Part shown: one piece after another, positions 44,009-52,732 of the stretch
How the letters are laid out: the number at the start of each line of letters is the position of its first letter
Numbering within the stretch: position 1 is the first letter of the stretch
The notes under the pieces: generated by a model
Database searches by the model: none
The model's input: the letters and a program-made list of their open reading frames with translations, nothing else
What the model was told of the DNA's origin: nothing
Translations under genes and position numbers: made by a program
Assembly (NCBI GenBank): GCA_014584295.1
Contig: JACTNC010000050.1
Span: 124,001-188,000, forward strand
Direction of reading: 5' to 3'
Source: Verrucomicrobiota bacterium
Lineage (GTDB): Bacteria > Verrucomicrobiota > Verrucomicrobiia > Opitutales > Opitutaceae
Length of the DNA stretch: 64,000 nucleotides

Positions 44009-44491
44009 ATGCGCCATTGCATATATCCCGGGACCTTTGATCCCATCACCTATGGTCACTTGGACGTGCTCGGACGCGCGGCAAGACTTTTCGAACGAGT
44101 GACCGTCGCCGTCGCAGACAATCCTGGCAAGAATCCCCTATTCAGCGTGGAGAAGCGTCTCGATCTTCTCCGCTCCAACGTTGCGCGGTTCGACAATGTC
44201 ACCGTCACCTCCTTCGGGGGGCTGCTTGTGGATTTTGCACTTGCGCAAAAGGCGGATGCCATCATCCGCGGGCTTCGGGCACTTTCGGATTTTGAGTTTG
44301 AGTTCAATATGGCCCTGATGAACAGACATTTGAAAAGCGAGATTGAAACTCTTTTTGTCATGCCAAATGAACAGTTCAGCTACTGCAGCTCGACCCTGGT
44401 AAAACAGGTGGCGCGGTATGGGGGCGATGTTTCCCACTTCGTCCCACCTAACGTGGCAGCTTCGCTGCGAGAGGCTTTCCAGCCTGGGTAA
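44009..44491 (+). CDS. coaD: Phosphopantetheine adenylyltransferase
   Basis: A 160-residue enzyme of coenzyme A synthesis (4'-phosphopantetheine to dephospho-CoA). YPGTFDPITYGHLDV holds the T/HxGH nucleotide motif, then GLRALSDFEFEFNMALMNR and the Ser/Thr-rich YCSSTLVKQVARYGGDV near the end. Full normal length. The leader CCCATCCTTCCCCA before ATG 44009 is purely pyrimidine-rich apart from three A bases. Confidence 0.96.
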   Translation: MRHCIYPGTFDPITYGHLDVLGRAARLFERVTVAVADNPGKNPLFSVEKRLDLLRSNVARFDNVTVTSFGGLLVDFALAQKADAIIRGLRALSDFEFEFNMALMNRHLKSEIETLFVMPNEQFSYCSSTLVKQVARYGGDVSHFVPPNVAASLREAFQPG

Positions 44492-44725
44492 ATTCGTTTC
44501 TCGTAAGGAATCAGCACAAATATTCTAGCGGGACGTAACCAAACCCGGGACCGCTTCGTCTCAACTGCGTTCAGGCTGGAAAACGGCATGTAGAGGCGCT
44601 GTGTTGCCGGGCTCCGTCGCCCTTCATGACTATTTCCCTTCATCATTCGATCAATTTTTCAGATTCGATCTGTAGCTCGATTTAGCCCGCTTTACTTTTG
44701 CCGGAACCTACTCATCCCTCAACCC

Positions 44726-46156
44726 ATGGCGAAATCACGCAGCTTAGGCGGAATTCTCTTTGTCATTCTCCTGATCGGGGGAATCAGCGCAGGCGGTTAC
44801 TACTTTTGGAAGGAGAACGCGAGCCGTCCGCCTGATGTCGCAACGGTCGTCGTCACGCGGGGCGAAATCATCCAGGCGGTGACCTCTACGGGTGACGTGC
44901 AGCCCGTGGTCACCACCGATGTAAGTTCTCAGATCTCGGGGCAGATCATCGAAGTGGCAGTAGACTACAATTCCAAGGTGAAGAAGGGCGATGTTCTCGC
45001 CCGGCTTGACACAGCAACCTACGACTCACGTCTTCGCCAGGCGCAGGCCCAACTCGCAAACACCCGCGCGAACTACACGCTGGCGAAGCTGAATTTCGAA
45101 CGGACGAAACAACTCTTTGAACGTAGTCTGGTTTCACAGCAGGATCTCGATCAGGCCGAGGCTCAGATCCAACAGGCCGACGCACAGCTTCAGATCCAAT
45201 CAGCCGCAGTTGAGAATGCCAAGACCGACCTGTCTCGATGCACCATTTATGCGCCGATCGATGGGATCGTCATCGACCGCATCGCAGAGGTCGGCAAGAC
45301 AGTCGCCGCAAGCCTCAATGCTCCCACGCTCTTCACGATCGTTAATGATCTTACCAAGATGCAGATCAAGGCCGCAGTCGCGGAAGCCGACATCGGCACC
45401 ATCGAACTGGGCCAGGATGTCAACTTCACGGTCGATGCATTTCCCAATCACCAGTTTCACGGCAAGGTTGTGCAATTGCGAAATCTTCCCACGACAGCAC
45501 AAAATGTGGTCACCTACGCCACGATAATCGAGGTTCGCAATGACGATCTGAAGCTGAAGCCCGGCATGACTGCCACCGTGGCAATCATTGTGGCCCGGCG
45601 GCCCGATGCGTTGCGCGTTCCGAACGCCGCCCTCCGCGCACGCATCCCCGAGGAATTCATCGCGGCAGCAGCATCCGCTGCTAGCCCTGCCGCAGGTAAA
45701 GCGGAAGGTGGCGACCGTGCACGCACCGGCGGCGAGAAGTCATCTGCATCATCGAAGGGTGGAGGCGGACGCGACCAGATGCGGCAGCTGATGGCAGATG
45801 CAGGCGTGGATTTCCGAAGCGGCCCTCCTTCCCCTGACGCGTTGGCGCGACTTCAGGCACTGGCCAAGGAGCGTGGCATCGAACTGCCGGAACGGTTCGG
45901 CAACCGAGGCAGCGGGAAAACCGCACAGGCGGTCGTCCGAACGGTATACAAGTTTGCAGGATCCTCTGAAAACCCAAAGGCAGAGCCGGTTTCCATTCGG
46001 GTGGGTATTACCGATGGCGCATTTACGGAAGTCCTCAGCGGACTCGCGGAGAACGATCGCCTGGTTACGAGCATCACACGCGGCGGAGCCGTGCCGGTCA
46101 GCACCAGCCGACCAACCAGCAATCCTTTCAGTGGCAGTCGTGGACGGCACTTCTAA
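44726..46156 (+). CDS. MacA-like periplasmic adaptor of a tripartite ABC exporter
   Basis: A 476-residue membrane-fusion protein. One N-terminal membrane anchor (residues 8-28), a split lipoyl domain (SQISGQIIEVAVDYNSKVKKGDVLARLD and the later IYAPIDGIVIDR) around a helical hairpin (about 105-170, Gln/Ala-rich), then a beta-barrel and membrane-proximal domain. An insertion of about 100 residues rich in Gly, Ser and charged residues (about 310-405) separates two parts of the C-terminal domain, longer than in E. coli MacA. It feeds the downstream ATPase and permease; no TolC-like gene follows. Confidence 0.9.
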   Translation: MAKSRSLGGILFVILLIGGISAGGYYFWKENASRPPDVATVVVTRGEIIQAVTSTGDVQPVVTTDVSSQISGQIIEVAVDYNSKVKKGDVLARLDTATYDSRLRQAQAQLANTRANYTLAKLNFERTKQLFERSLVSQQDLDQAEAQIQQADAQLQIQSAAVENAKTDLSRCTIYAPIDGIVIDRIAEVGKTVAASLNAPTLFTIVNDLTKMQIKAAVAEADIGTIELGQDVNFTVDAFPNHQFHGKVVQLRNLPTTAQNVVTYATIIEVRNDDLKLKPGMTATVAIIVARRPDALRVPNAALRARIPEEFIAAAASAASPAAGKAEGGDRARTGGEKSSASSKGGGGRDQMRQLMADAGVDFRSGPPSPDALARLQALAKERGIELPERFGNRGSGKTAQAVVRTVYKFAGSSENPKAEPVSIRVGITDGAFTEVLSGLAENDRLVTSITRGGAVPVSTSRPTSNPFSGSRGRHF

Positions 46157-46172
46157 GCGACCGGCTCCTGGC

Positions 46173-46940
46173 ATGAAAGCCGTCGTTCAACTCGATAACA
46201 TCCACAAGACCTACTCCAACGGCGAGGTGGAGGTCCACGCCGTACGGGGCATCAACCTGACCATCGAGTCAGGTGAGTTTGTTGCCATCATGGGCGCTTC
46301 CGGCTCGGGCAAGTCCACATTGATGAACGTGCTCGGATGCCTCGATCGGCCCAGCAAGGGGCGCTATCTGCTGGATGGGGTTGATACCTCCGATCTGGAT
46401 CGCAACGAACGAGCCGACCTTCGGAATCAAAAATTGGGTTTTGTTTTCCAAGGGTTCAACTTGCTGGCTCGCACCACCGCACTCGAGAACGTCGAGTTGC
46501 CGATGCTTTACAATCCGAGCCGAATCCCGTCCCGCGAGAAGCGAAAGCGGGCTCTGGATGCGCTGGAAATTGTCGGTCTCGCCGAACGTGCCGATCATCT
46601 TCCCAATCAGCTCTCCGGCGGCCAGCAGCAACGCGTCGCAATAGCACGGGCATTGGTCAACAATCCCCAGATCCTCCTCGCTGATGAACCTACGGGTAAC
46701 CTCGACTCGAAAACCTCGGTGGAGGTCATGGGTGTCTTTCAGAAGCTCAACGAGCGCGGCATCACGATCGTCATGGTTACTCACGAGTTGGACATCGCAA
46801 AGTACTGCAAGAGGAACCTGATTGTACGCGACGGATTGCTCGTTCGCGACGAGTTGGTGCAGGATCGTTCATTCTCCGACCGAGAACTACAGAGGATCCG
46901 CGAAGAGGAAGCAGCAGCCAAATTGACTCAATCAGCCTGA
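46173..46940 (+). CDS. MacB/LolD-type ABC transporter ATP-binding protein
   Basis: A 255-residue ATPase. Walker [11 protein letters not shown]-loop FVFQGFNLL, signature [15 protein letters not shown], Walker [13 protein letters not shown] and switch VTHE are present. The [10 protein letters not shown] stretch is typical of the MacB/LolD/FtsE group. ATG at 46173, 16 bases after the adaptor stop; the frame is open much further upstream but that overlaps the adaptor gene. It forms one unit with the following permease, which is a separate gene here and not fused as in E. coli MacB. Confidence 0.94.
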   Translation: MKAVVQLDNIHKTYSNGEVEVHAVRGINLTIESGEFVAIMGASGSGKSTLMNVLGCLDRPSKGRYLLDGVDTSDLDRNERADLRNQKLGFVFQGFNLLARTTALENVELPMLYNPSRIPSREKRKRALDALEIVGLAERADHLPNQLSGGQQQRVAIARALVNNPQILLADEPTGNLDSKTSVEVMGVFQKLNERGITIVMVTHELDIAKYCKRNLIVRDGLLVRDELVQDRSFSDRELQRIREEEAAAKLTQSA

Positions 46941-46950
46941 TCTTGCAGCC

Positions 46951-48159
46951 ATGAGAATCACCGCAACCTCCGTTATTGCCCTCAGGGCGCTGCGTCGCAA
47001 CAAGCTCCGATCGATCCTCACGGCGCTCGGAATCATCATTGGTGTCGGCGCCGTGATCGCCACCGTCAGCATCGGCAATGGCGCAAAGAACCAGGTTGAA
47101 TCGCAGATCGCAAGCCTCGGCCAAAACGTCATCACGGTTTTTCCCGGATCGACCAACACAGGAGGCACACGCGGGGGATTTGGCGCGGCAAGCACCCTGA
47201 CGATCGACGATGCCGAAGCAATCGAACGTGAGATCCTCGGTGTTGTGGCCGTAAGCGCCGAGGTGCGCGACCGTCAACAGATCCTGGCCAACGGGCTCAA
47301 TTGGAACACAACCGTCATGGGCGAATCCCCCGGCTACCTCAGTGTGCGTGCCTGGGATTTGGCACAGGGAAACATGTTTACCGATGCCGATATGCGCAGC
47401 ACGGCAAAGGTGGCAATCATCGGTCAGACAGTCGCCACGGAGCTTTATCCCGATGTTGATCCAGTCGGACAGACCATTCGCATCCGCAATCTTCCTTTCA
47501 AGGTACTCGGTGTGCTGAAACCCAAGGGCTTCAGCTTCTTTGGCTCGGACCAGGATGACGTCGTGATCGTACCAACCACGAGCGCCATGCGCCGTGTCGC
47601 ACGACGCCAATACCTGAGTTCGATCCTCATTCAGGCGCAATCGCCGGAAATGATGTCGCGCATCCAACAGGACGTTGCCGACCTCCTTCAACAGCGCCGT
47701 GGCGATCGCGAACCCGACTTCACCGTCCGCAATCAACTCGAGCTTGCGGAAGCGGCGACAGCCACTTCGAAAACGATGACCGTGCTTCTGGGATCGATTG
47801 CAGGTGTGTCGCTGATCGTAGGCGGCATCGGCATCATGAACATCATGCTCGTGAGTGTGACGGAACGCACGCGGGAGATCGGCATACGCCTTGCGATCGG
47901 GGCGCATGACAGGGACGTACGCATCCAATTCTTGATTGAAGCCATGATCCTCAGCATGCTTGGCGGCATCTTCGGAGTTTTGATTGGCATAGGTGCATCC
48001 CAGGTCGTCTCGAGCCAGACAGGCATGCCCGTGCTGATCTCGACCGCCTCAGTCACAGGTGCGGTTGCCTTCTCCGCATTCGTCGGAATCGTCTTCGGAT
48101 TTTATCCTGCCCACAAAGCCGCAAAGCTGGATCCAATCGACGCCCTGCGATTCGAATAG
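46951..48159 (+). CDS. MacB-type ABC transporter permease
   Basis: A 402-residue FtsX/MacB-family permease: one N-terminal helix (about 22-45), a large periplasmic MacB_PCD domain (about 50-250), then three helices. LRRNKLRSILTALGIIIGVGAVI opens it, and GGIGIMNIMLVSVTERTREIGIRLAIGA is the coupling signature. FGFYPAHKAAKLDPIDALRFE ends it as in the family. It starts ten bases after the ATPase. The exporter may move peptides, macrolides or lipoproteins; the substrate is unknown. Confidence 0.94.
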   Translation: MRITATSVIALRALRRNKLRSILTALGIIIGVGAVIATVSIGNGAKNQVESQIASLGQNVITVFPGSTNTGGTRGGFGAASTLTIDDAEAIEREILGVVAVSAEVRDRQQILANGLNWNTTVMGESPGYLSVRAWDLAQGNMFTDADMRSTAKVAIIGQTVATELYPDVDPVGQTIRIRNLPFKVLGVLKPKGFSFFGSDQDDVVIVPTTSAMRRVARRQYLSSILIQAQSPEMMSRIQQDVADLLQQRRGDREPDFTVRNQLELAEAATATSKTMTVLLGSIAGVSLIVGGIGIMNIMLVSVTERTREIGIRLAIGAHDRDVRIQFLIEAMILSMLGGIFGVLIGIGASQVVSSQTGMPVLISTASVTGAVAFSAFVGIVFGFYPAHKAAKLDPIDALRFE

Positions 48160-48355
48160 GGACCACCGATTTTGCAGATTCAGGCGATCATGTGCTAGAG
48201 CGATGCGCATGGTCGAGTGGTGCCCGGCTTTGCATGTCCTTTTTGGCAACCGCTGGAACCACGCGCGTTCGATCCTCCGGGCGCCAGCCAAATGTACTGA
48301 AGCCTCCTGCGATCAGGCTTGCAGGCCTGAGCTGCTGATTGACCGAAAAGCTTCC

Positions 48356-49306
48356 TCAGGCCTCGATGCCCAGCTTTTCGAGGATGCGGTGCAGGTCGTC
48401 GTTGCCTGAGTAGGTGATGACGATCCGACCTTTCTTTGGAGAGTGCTTCAGTGCGACCCTGGCACCGAGCTTGGAGACAAGCTTTTTTTCAATGCTGGCA
48501 ATGGCCTCCGCTTCCATGGGAGCGACCCCGCGACCCTTGCCCACGTGGGGCGTGGTCGCGGCTGAGGTCTTCCGTCCCTGCACCCATTGTTCGGTGGCCC
48601 GAACGCTCAGCCCCTCCTCAATCACCCTTCGCGCAAGGATAGCGCGCTGCGCAGGATCCTCGACGCCAAGCAGTACCTTGGCATGCCCGACCGTATAAAG
48701 CCCCTTGCCCAGGTACCCCTGCAATTCCGCATCCAGCGAAAGCAGCCGAAGAGAATTTGCGACCGCTGCCCGGCTCTTTCCGACCCGCTCTGCTGCGGCC
48801 TCCTGTGTCAGATCAAAATCCCTGATCAGACTCGCAAATCCATAGGCCTCTTCAATCGGGTTCAGTCCTTCGCGCTGGAGATTCTCAATGAGCCCCAGCG
48901 TCGCAGAAGATGCATTGCTGGCGTCAACGAGCCTCGCCGGGATCGTCTTGATCTTCAAAAGCTGAAATGCCCGCCAGCGCCGCTCACCCGCGATCAATTG
49001 AAACTTCTCTCCCTTCTTCCGGACCACGATCGGTTGAAGCAGGCCCTCATTCCGGATGCTCTCGGCGAGTTCCTCCAATTGCGCCGGCGCGATCTCTCTT
49101 CGGAACTGATAGGGGCTCGGTTCAACGAGGGATACATTGATCTCCTGAAACCCCGGCACCCCTGTCGCAGTCGTTGTCCCCGTGGATGTCGCCATAGCCG
49201 GCGTTGCCGGATTTCCCAAATGCGATTTGCTTTCTGTGGATTTGGGCGCGGCGGAGGCAATCAGTCCGCCAAGCCCCCGGCCCAAACGCGATTTTGATAC
49301 AGCCAT
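48356..49306 (-). CDS. parB: Chromosome partitioning protein ParB
   Basis: A 316-residue ParB/Spo0J protein. N-terminal SKSRLGRGLGGLI is the ParA-stimulating segment. The CTP-binding N-domain has PSPYQFRR and GERRWRA (107-113), then ENLQREGLNPIEEA. A helix-turn-helix for parS follows (LTQEAAAERVGKSRAAVANSLRLL), and a C-terminal dimer domain closes with GRIVITYSGNDDLHRILEKLG. Complete. Unusually, no parA lies next to it; the gene five bases upstream codes for a LysM protein. No parS-like TGTTTCACGTGAAACA was found in the window. Confidence 0.95.
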   Translation of the reverse strand: MAVSKSRLGRGLGGLIASAAPKSTESKSHLGNPATPAMATSTGTTTATGVPGFQEINVSLVEPSPYQFRREIAPAQLEELAESIRNEGLLQPIVVRKKGEKFQLIAGERRWRAFQLLKIKTIPARLVDASNASSATLGLIENLQREGLNPIEEAYGFASLIRDFDLTQEAAAERVGKSRAAVANSLRLLSLDAELQGYLGKGLYTVGHAKVLLGVEDPAQRAILARRVIEEGLSVRATEQWVQGRKTSAATTPHVGKGRGVAPMEAEAIASIEKKLVSKLGARVALKHSPKKGRIVITYSGNDDLHRILEKLGIEA

Positions 49307-49311
49307 GGTGA

Positions 49312-49869
49312 TTATTTTCCCCCCGGAATGAACAAGACCTGTCCTGGTATGATGGTGGACGCTTCCGAAAGATTGTTTGCCGCAAGAATGTCCTGAAGCC
49401 GAGAGCCCGTCTTTCGCGCGATCAACGAAAGCGTGTCCCCTTTTTGAACCGTATAGCTGATCCCCTTTGTCGTCGCGTCCACCGTTCGCGGTGGTGCCGT
49501 GATGCGGGTGCCCTGAGCCCTGTTTACCGCAGCAATTGCCTGATCGGTCTGTTGGGCGAGCTGCTCAATCCTGCGATTGATGAGTTCCGTGGATTCGACC
49601 TTTGCTGCCGCCACCATCGCCTTCACAGAACGGTTGATATCAGCGAGCATTTCATTCATCTGGGCCACGGTGACTAACTCCCGGGCTGCGCCATCCGCCT
49701 GCTGCCGGAGTTCACCGTTTTCGCGCTCGAGTTGCTCGACTCTTAGCATGAGTTCCCCGACGCGCTGACTAAGCAGTCGCACGTCCTCACGAAGATTGGC
49801 GAACTCAACGTTCGACTGCCCCCATGCGGGGATCAACCCGAGAATCAGAAGGACTATGAGGGATCGCAT
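49312..49869 (-). CDS. Secreted coiled-coil LysM protein
   Basis: 185 residues. Signal peptide at 1-17 (ending AWG), then about 100 residues of predicted coiled coil (LREDVRLLSQRVGELMLRVEQLERENGELRQ as a heptad region), and a single C-terminal LysM motif (YTVQKGDTLSLIARKTG to PGQVLFIPGG) for peptidoglycan binding. It probably sits in the periplasm attached to the wall. It is transcribed with parB (gap of five bases). The leader CAGTCTCCCCCTC is a pyrimidine tract with no Shine-Dalgarno. Confidence 0.85.
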   Translation of the reverse strand: MRSLIVLLILGLIPAWGQSNVEFANLREDVRLLSQRVGELMLRVEQLERENGELRQQADGAARELVTVAQMNEMLADINRSVKAMVAAAKVESTELINRRIEQLAQQTDQAIAAVNRAQGTRITAPPRTVDATTKGISYTVQKGDTLSLIARKTGSRLQDILAANNLSEASTIIPGQVLFIPGGK

Positions 49870-49920
49870 GAGGGGGAGACTGGCGAACGCAGACTGAAAA
49901 ACAAGGGAGCTTTTGGCGAT

Positions 49921-50931
49921 TCAGGGTGAAGCCGGTCGAAACGGAAACGGCCGCGAAGAGACCATGGCGGGCATGGAATACGATGGTACAACCAGACCGA
50001 TCGCAATCGGAAAGCCGCGAAGGAATTCTCCTGCCGGCAACATCCTTCCCCCCGGTCGTTGCAGCCTCAGGAGCCGAACAACTCCCTCACCAGCCGCGAT
50101 GCGCAATCCCACATCATCCGCACCGAGGACCGTGCCAGGAGTCTCGGAATGGGCCAATTCACTCGTCGCGTCCGCGAGCCCCACCTTGATGATCACTCCC
50201 CCAATCTCCACGGTGCATCCGGGCCACGGGAACAAGCCACGAATCCGTGCCGCGATTTCCATCCCGTGCCGCGTAAAGTCCAGGCGACCATCGTCCTTTG
50301 CGAGGCGCCGACAGTATGAAGCGGCAGCGTGATCCTGCTCGACGAACTCCAAGGTTCCGTCGGCCAGCCGCGGTAGTGATGCGCCCAGCAAGGGACCACA
50401 CACGGAGGCCAGTTTGGCCTCAACCTCGACTGCTGTATCCAGCGCTTCAATGCGAACCTTCGCCATTCGCGCCACCGGTCCAGCATCCAGCGCACGTACG
50501 ATGCGCATGAGCGAAACTCCAGTTTCCTTGTCCCCCTGGCAGATCGCAGACTGTATGGGAGATGCGCCTCGATAGCGCGGGAGAAGAGAGGCATGCAGGT
50601 TCAATGTCCCCAATCTTGGCGTCGCTATGAAGTCGTCCTTCAGAATGTGGCCATACGCCATTACCAGCGATACATCAGCATTGAGCGCCTGCAGCTGGAC
50701 CCTTGCCTCCGTATCAAGCCTTTCAGGCTGAAAGACCGGAATCGATCGCTGAAGTGCCCATTGTTTGACCGCGTTGGGTGCAGGTTTCTGTCCCCGCCCC
50801 GAGGCTCGGTCCGGTTGCGTAAATACTCCGACGATCCGACCGATGCCGCGACCATTTCGCTCAAGCCAATCCAATCCCGGCAGCGCAATGACGTCCGATC
50901 CGAGAAAAACGATTCGAAGGGTATCAGCCAC
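49921..50931 (-). CDS. fmt: Methionyl-tRNA formyltransferase
   Basis: A 336-residue enzyme that formylates initiator Met-tRNA. N-terminal RIVFLGSDVIALPGLD, QPDRASGRGQK, the active-site block LNLHASLLPRYRGASPIQ with the catalytic Asn and His, and ETGVSLMRIVRALDAGPV are present, followed by the C-terminal OB-type domain with FPWPGC. GTG start at 50931. No def gene is next to it. It is separate from the parB pair by a 50-base gap. Confidence 0.95.
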   Translation of the reverse strand: MADTLRIVFLGSDVIALPGLDWLERNGRGIGRIVGVFTQPDRASGRGQKPAPNAVKQWALQRSIPVFQPERLDTEARVQLQALNADVSLVMAYGHILKDDFIATPRLGTLNLHASLLPRYRGASPIQSAICQGDKETGVSLMRIVRALDAGPVARMAKVRIEALDTAVEVEAKLASVCGPLLGASLPRLADGTLEFVEQDHAAASYCRRLAKDDGRLDFTRHGMEIAARIRGLFPWPGCTVEIGGVIIKVGLADATSELAHSETPGTVLGADDVGLRIAAGEGVVRLLRLQRPGGRMLPAGEFLRGFPIAIGLVVPSYSMPAMVSSRPFPFRPASP

Positions 50932-51020
50932 GGCGTCAGAAATCGGAGCGATTCAGTCGGAGTCCCACCTGCCAAGAAACGGTGTCAAATGAAACCATCC
51001 AGCTCAGCCCTCTTTGCTTG

Positions 51021-52526
51021 CTAGTCTTCGAGTGTTTCATGCTGCGGAAGCTTTTCGAGGGCCTTGTGTCGGTTCCGAGGACTGCGGCGGGGCGCCTTGC
51101 TGTCTTCCCGCTGGTTGGCTGGATTCACCGGCTGGCGCGGCTCCCTCTCCTTGCCCACCAAATCAAAAAGGATGGGGCATCCCTTGAGTGCGAACGCGTC
51201 GACAATTCCTGCCTCGAGGTAGCGACGGTAACTTTCGGTCAGCTTTTCCTCGCGATTGCAGAACAGACGAATTCGAAACGGACGATTCCCCGTCTGCGTG
51301 GCATAGTAGATCCGAAAACGTCGTCCGCCGATCGCGGGCGGAGGATTTCGCTCGGCAAGGTATGCAAGAACCTCGTTCAACTTTGCGGTTGGCAGCTTGC
51401 GATCAAGTTCGCGATGGAGCCGAACTGCAGAGTTGAGCATGCGGTCAACCTCGTATCCGCTGACGGCGGACACGAACACCAGCGGGGATCCCGGAGTGAA
51501 GAACAGCCTCTCGAAGACCGCCCGTTCATACTTCTCCCGATAGTCGCGCTCGCTTTCGAAGCCCTGGATCCCCTGCGATTCCTTGAATGCGCTGTGCACC
51601 AGATCCCATTTGTTGACCACCACGACGATGGGTTTGTGTTCCTTGACCGCCTCGCCTGCGATGGCCTTGTCCTGCTGGGTCACCCCATCCATGGCATCAA
51701 GCACGATGAACACCACATCGGTATCCTTGATCGCATCCAGTGATCGAAGCCTCGAAAAGTATTCCACCGGAGACGACAGTTTGGTTTGCGCCCGGATTCC
51801 GGCGGTATCAATCAGGCGGAAGGGATGCAGTTTGCCATCCCGGCCCTTGAACTGAAACGGGATCTCCACGGCGTCTCGCGTTGTTCCAGGAACAGCGCTG
51901 ACGATCAGGCGATCGCTCTTCAACAGCCGGTTGCTCAGGGATGACTTTCCCACATTCGGTCGACCGATGAAACACACGCACAACGGATCCGAAGCGGTTC
52001 GACCGGCCTGTTCTTCCTCGCCCGATACCGGTCCCAGCCGCTGTAGGATTGCCTCGCGAAGCGCATCCTCTCCCCTCCCGTGTTCAGCCGATACAAAGAT
52101 GGGGTCCCCCAGCCCGAGTCGATGAGCCTGCCCGATTTCAATCTTTTCCTCACCGAAATCAGCCTTATTGACCGTCAGGACCACCGGTTTGCGCGTCTTC
52201 CTCAATCGCTGCGCGATGGCTTCGTCGAGCCCGGTAACCCCTTCAAGCCCGTCGATCAGGAAGAGGATCACGTCCGCGGCTTCGATGGCGAAATCAACCT
52301 GTTGTTCGGAGGCTGAGACGAGTTGGCGGGGTGTTTCGCCGCCCTTCAATCCCAGTCCACCGGTATCAAGGAGCGTAAAATCACCATCAGCAATTCGCGC
52401 ACTGATGACATCACGAGTCACCCCCGGCTGATCGTGCACAATCGATATGCGCTTGCGCGCCAAGCGATTGAAAAGCCGACTTTTGCCGACGTTGGGTCGG
52501 CCGACAATGGCAACGGTTCGAGACAT
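51021..52526 (-). CDS. der: Ribosome-assembly GTPase Der (EngA)
   Basis: A 501-residue protein with two tandem GTPase domains and a KH-like domain, needed for 50S maturation. First G1 GRPNVGKSRLF with DTGGLGLKGG and NKAD; second G1 GRPNVGKSSLSNRL with DTAGIR and NKWD. A charged, Pro/Arg-rich tail of about 40 residues follows the KH domain. ATG at 52526 gives the family start MSRTVAIVGRPNVGKS; 33 further codons upstream are open but unconserved. Confidence 0.96.
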   Translation of the reverse strand: MSRTVAIVGRPNVGKSRLFNRLARKRISIVHDQPGVTRDVISARIADGDFTLLDTGGLGLKGGETPRQLVSASEQQVDFAIEAADVILFLIDGLEGVTGLDEAIAQRLRKTRKPVVLTVNKADFGEEKIEIGQAHRLGLGDPIFVSAEHGRGEDALREAILQRLGPVSGEEEQAGRTASDPLCVCFIGRPNVGKSSLSNRLLKSDRLIVSAVPGTTRDAVEIPFQFKGRDGKLHPFRLIDTAGIRAQTKLSSPVEYFSRLRSLDAIKDTDVVFIVLDAMDGVTQQDKAIAGEAVKEHKPIVVVVNKWDLVHSAFKESQGIQGFESERDYREKYERAVFERLFFTPGSPLVFVSAVSGYEVDRMLNSAVRLHRELDRKLPTAKLNEVLAYLAERNPPPAIGGRRFRIYYATQTGNRPFRIRLFCNREEKLTESYRRYLEAGIVDAFALKGCPILFDLVGKEREPRQPVNPANQREDSKAPRRSPRNRHKALEKLPQHETLED

Positions 52527-52732
52527 GCAGTGCTTCGAGTAGGCCGGATACCGGAAAAAAGGCCAGCCTTCAACACCCGGTGTACAGCGCGTTGCAGATG
52601 GAACGCGCCTAGCCTGAAAATGCATCGCATATTTTCATCGGAGCATTCCTTGATTCCCGCCATATCCCATGACTCCCTTGAATTCCACCTGAGATGCGGT
52701 ATCCGGCAACTCCGCTGGCCCAGCTGCCAACT

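Noticed and set aside
46777..47928. 383-codon open frame on the minus strand opposite the MacB-type permease
   Set aside because: Shadow of the real permease; rich in Arg, His and Asp with no domain.
48290..48355. Stem CAGGC/GCCTG between the macB-type permease and parB genes
   Set aside because: Only five base pairs and no T-run; likely to occur by chance in G+C-rich sequence.
48356..49306. Replication-origin region marked by parB
   Set aside because: No dnaA, parA, gidA, DnaA-box cluster or parS-like palindrome is present in the window, so parB alone is not taken as evidence of a nearby origin.
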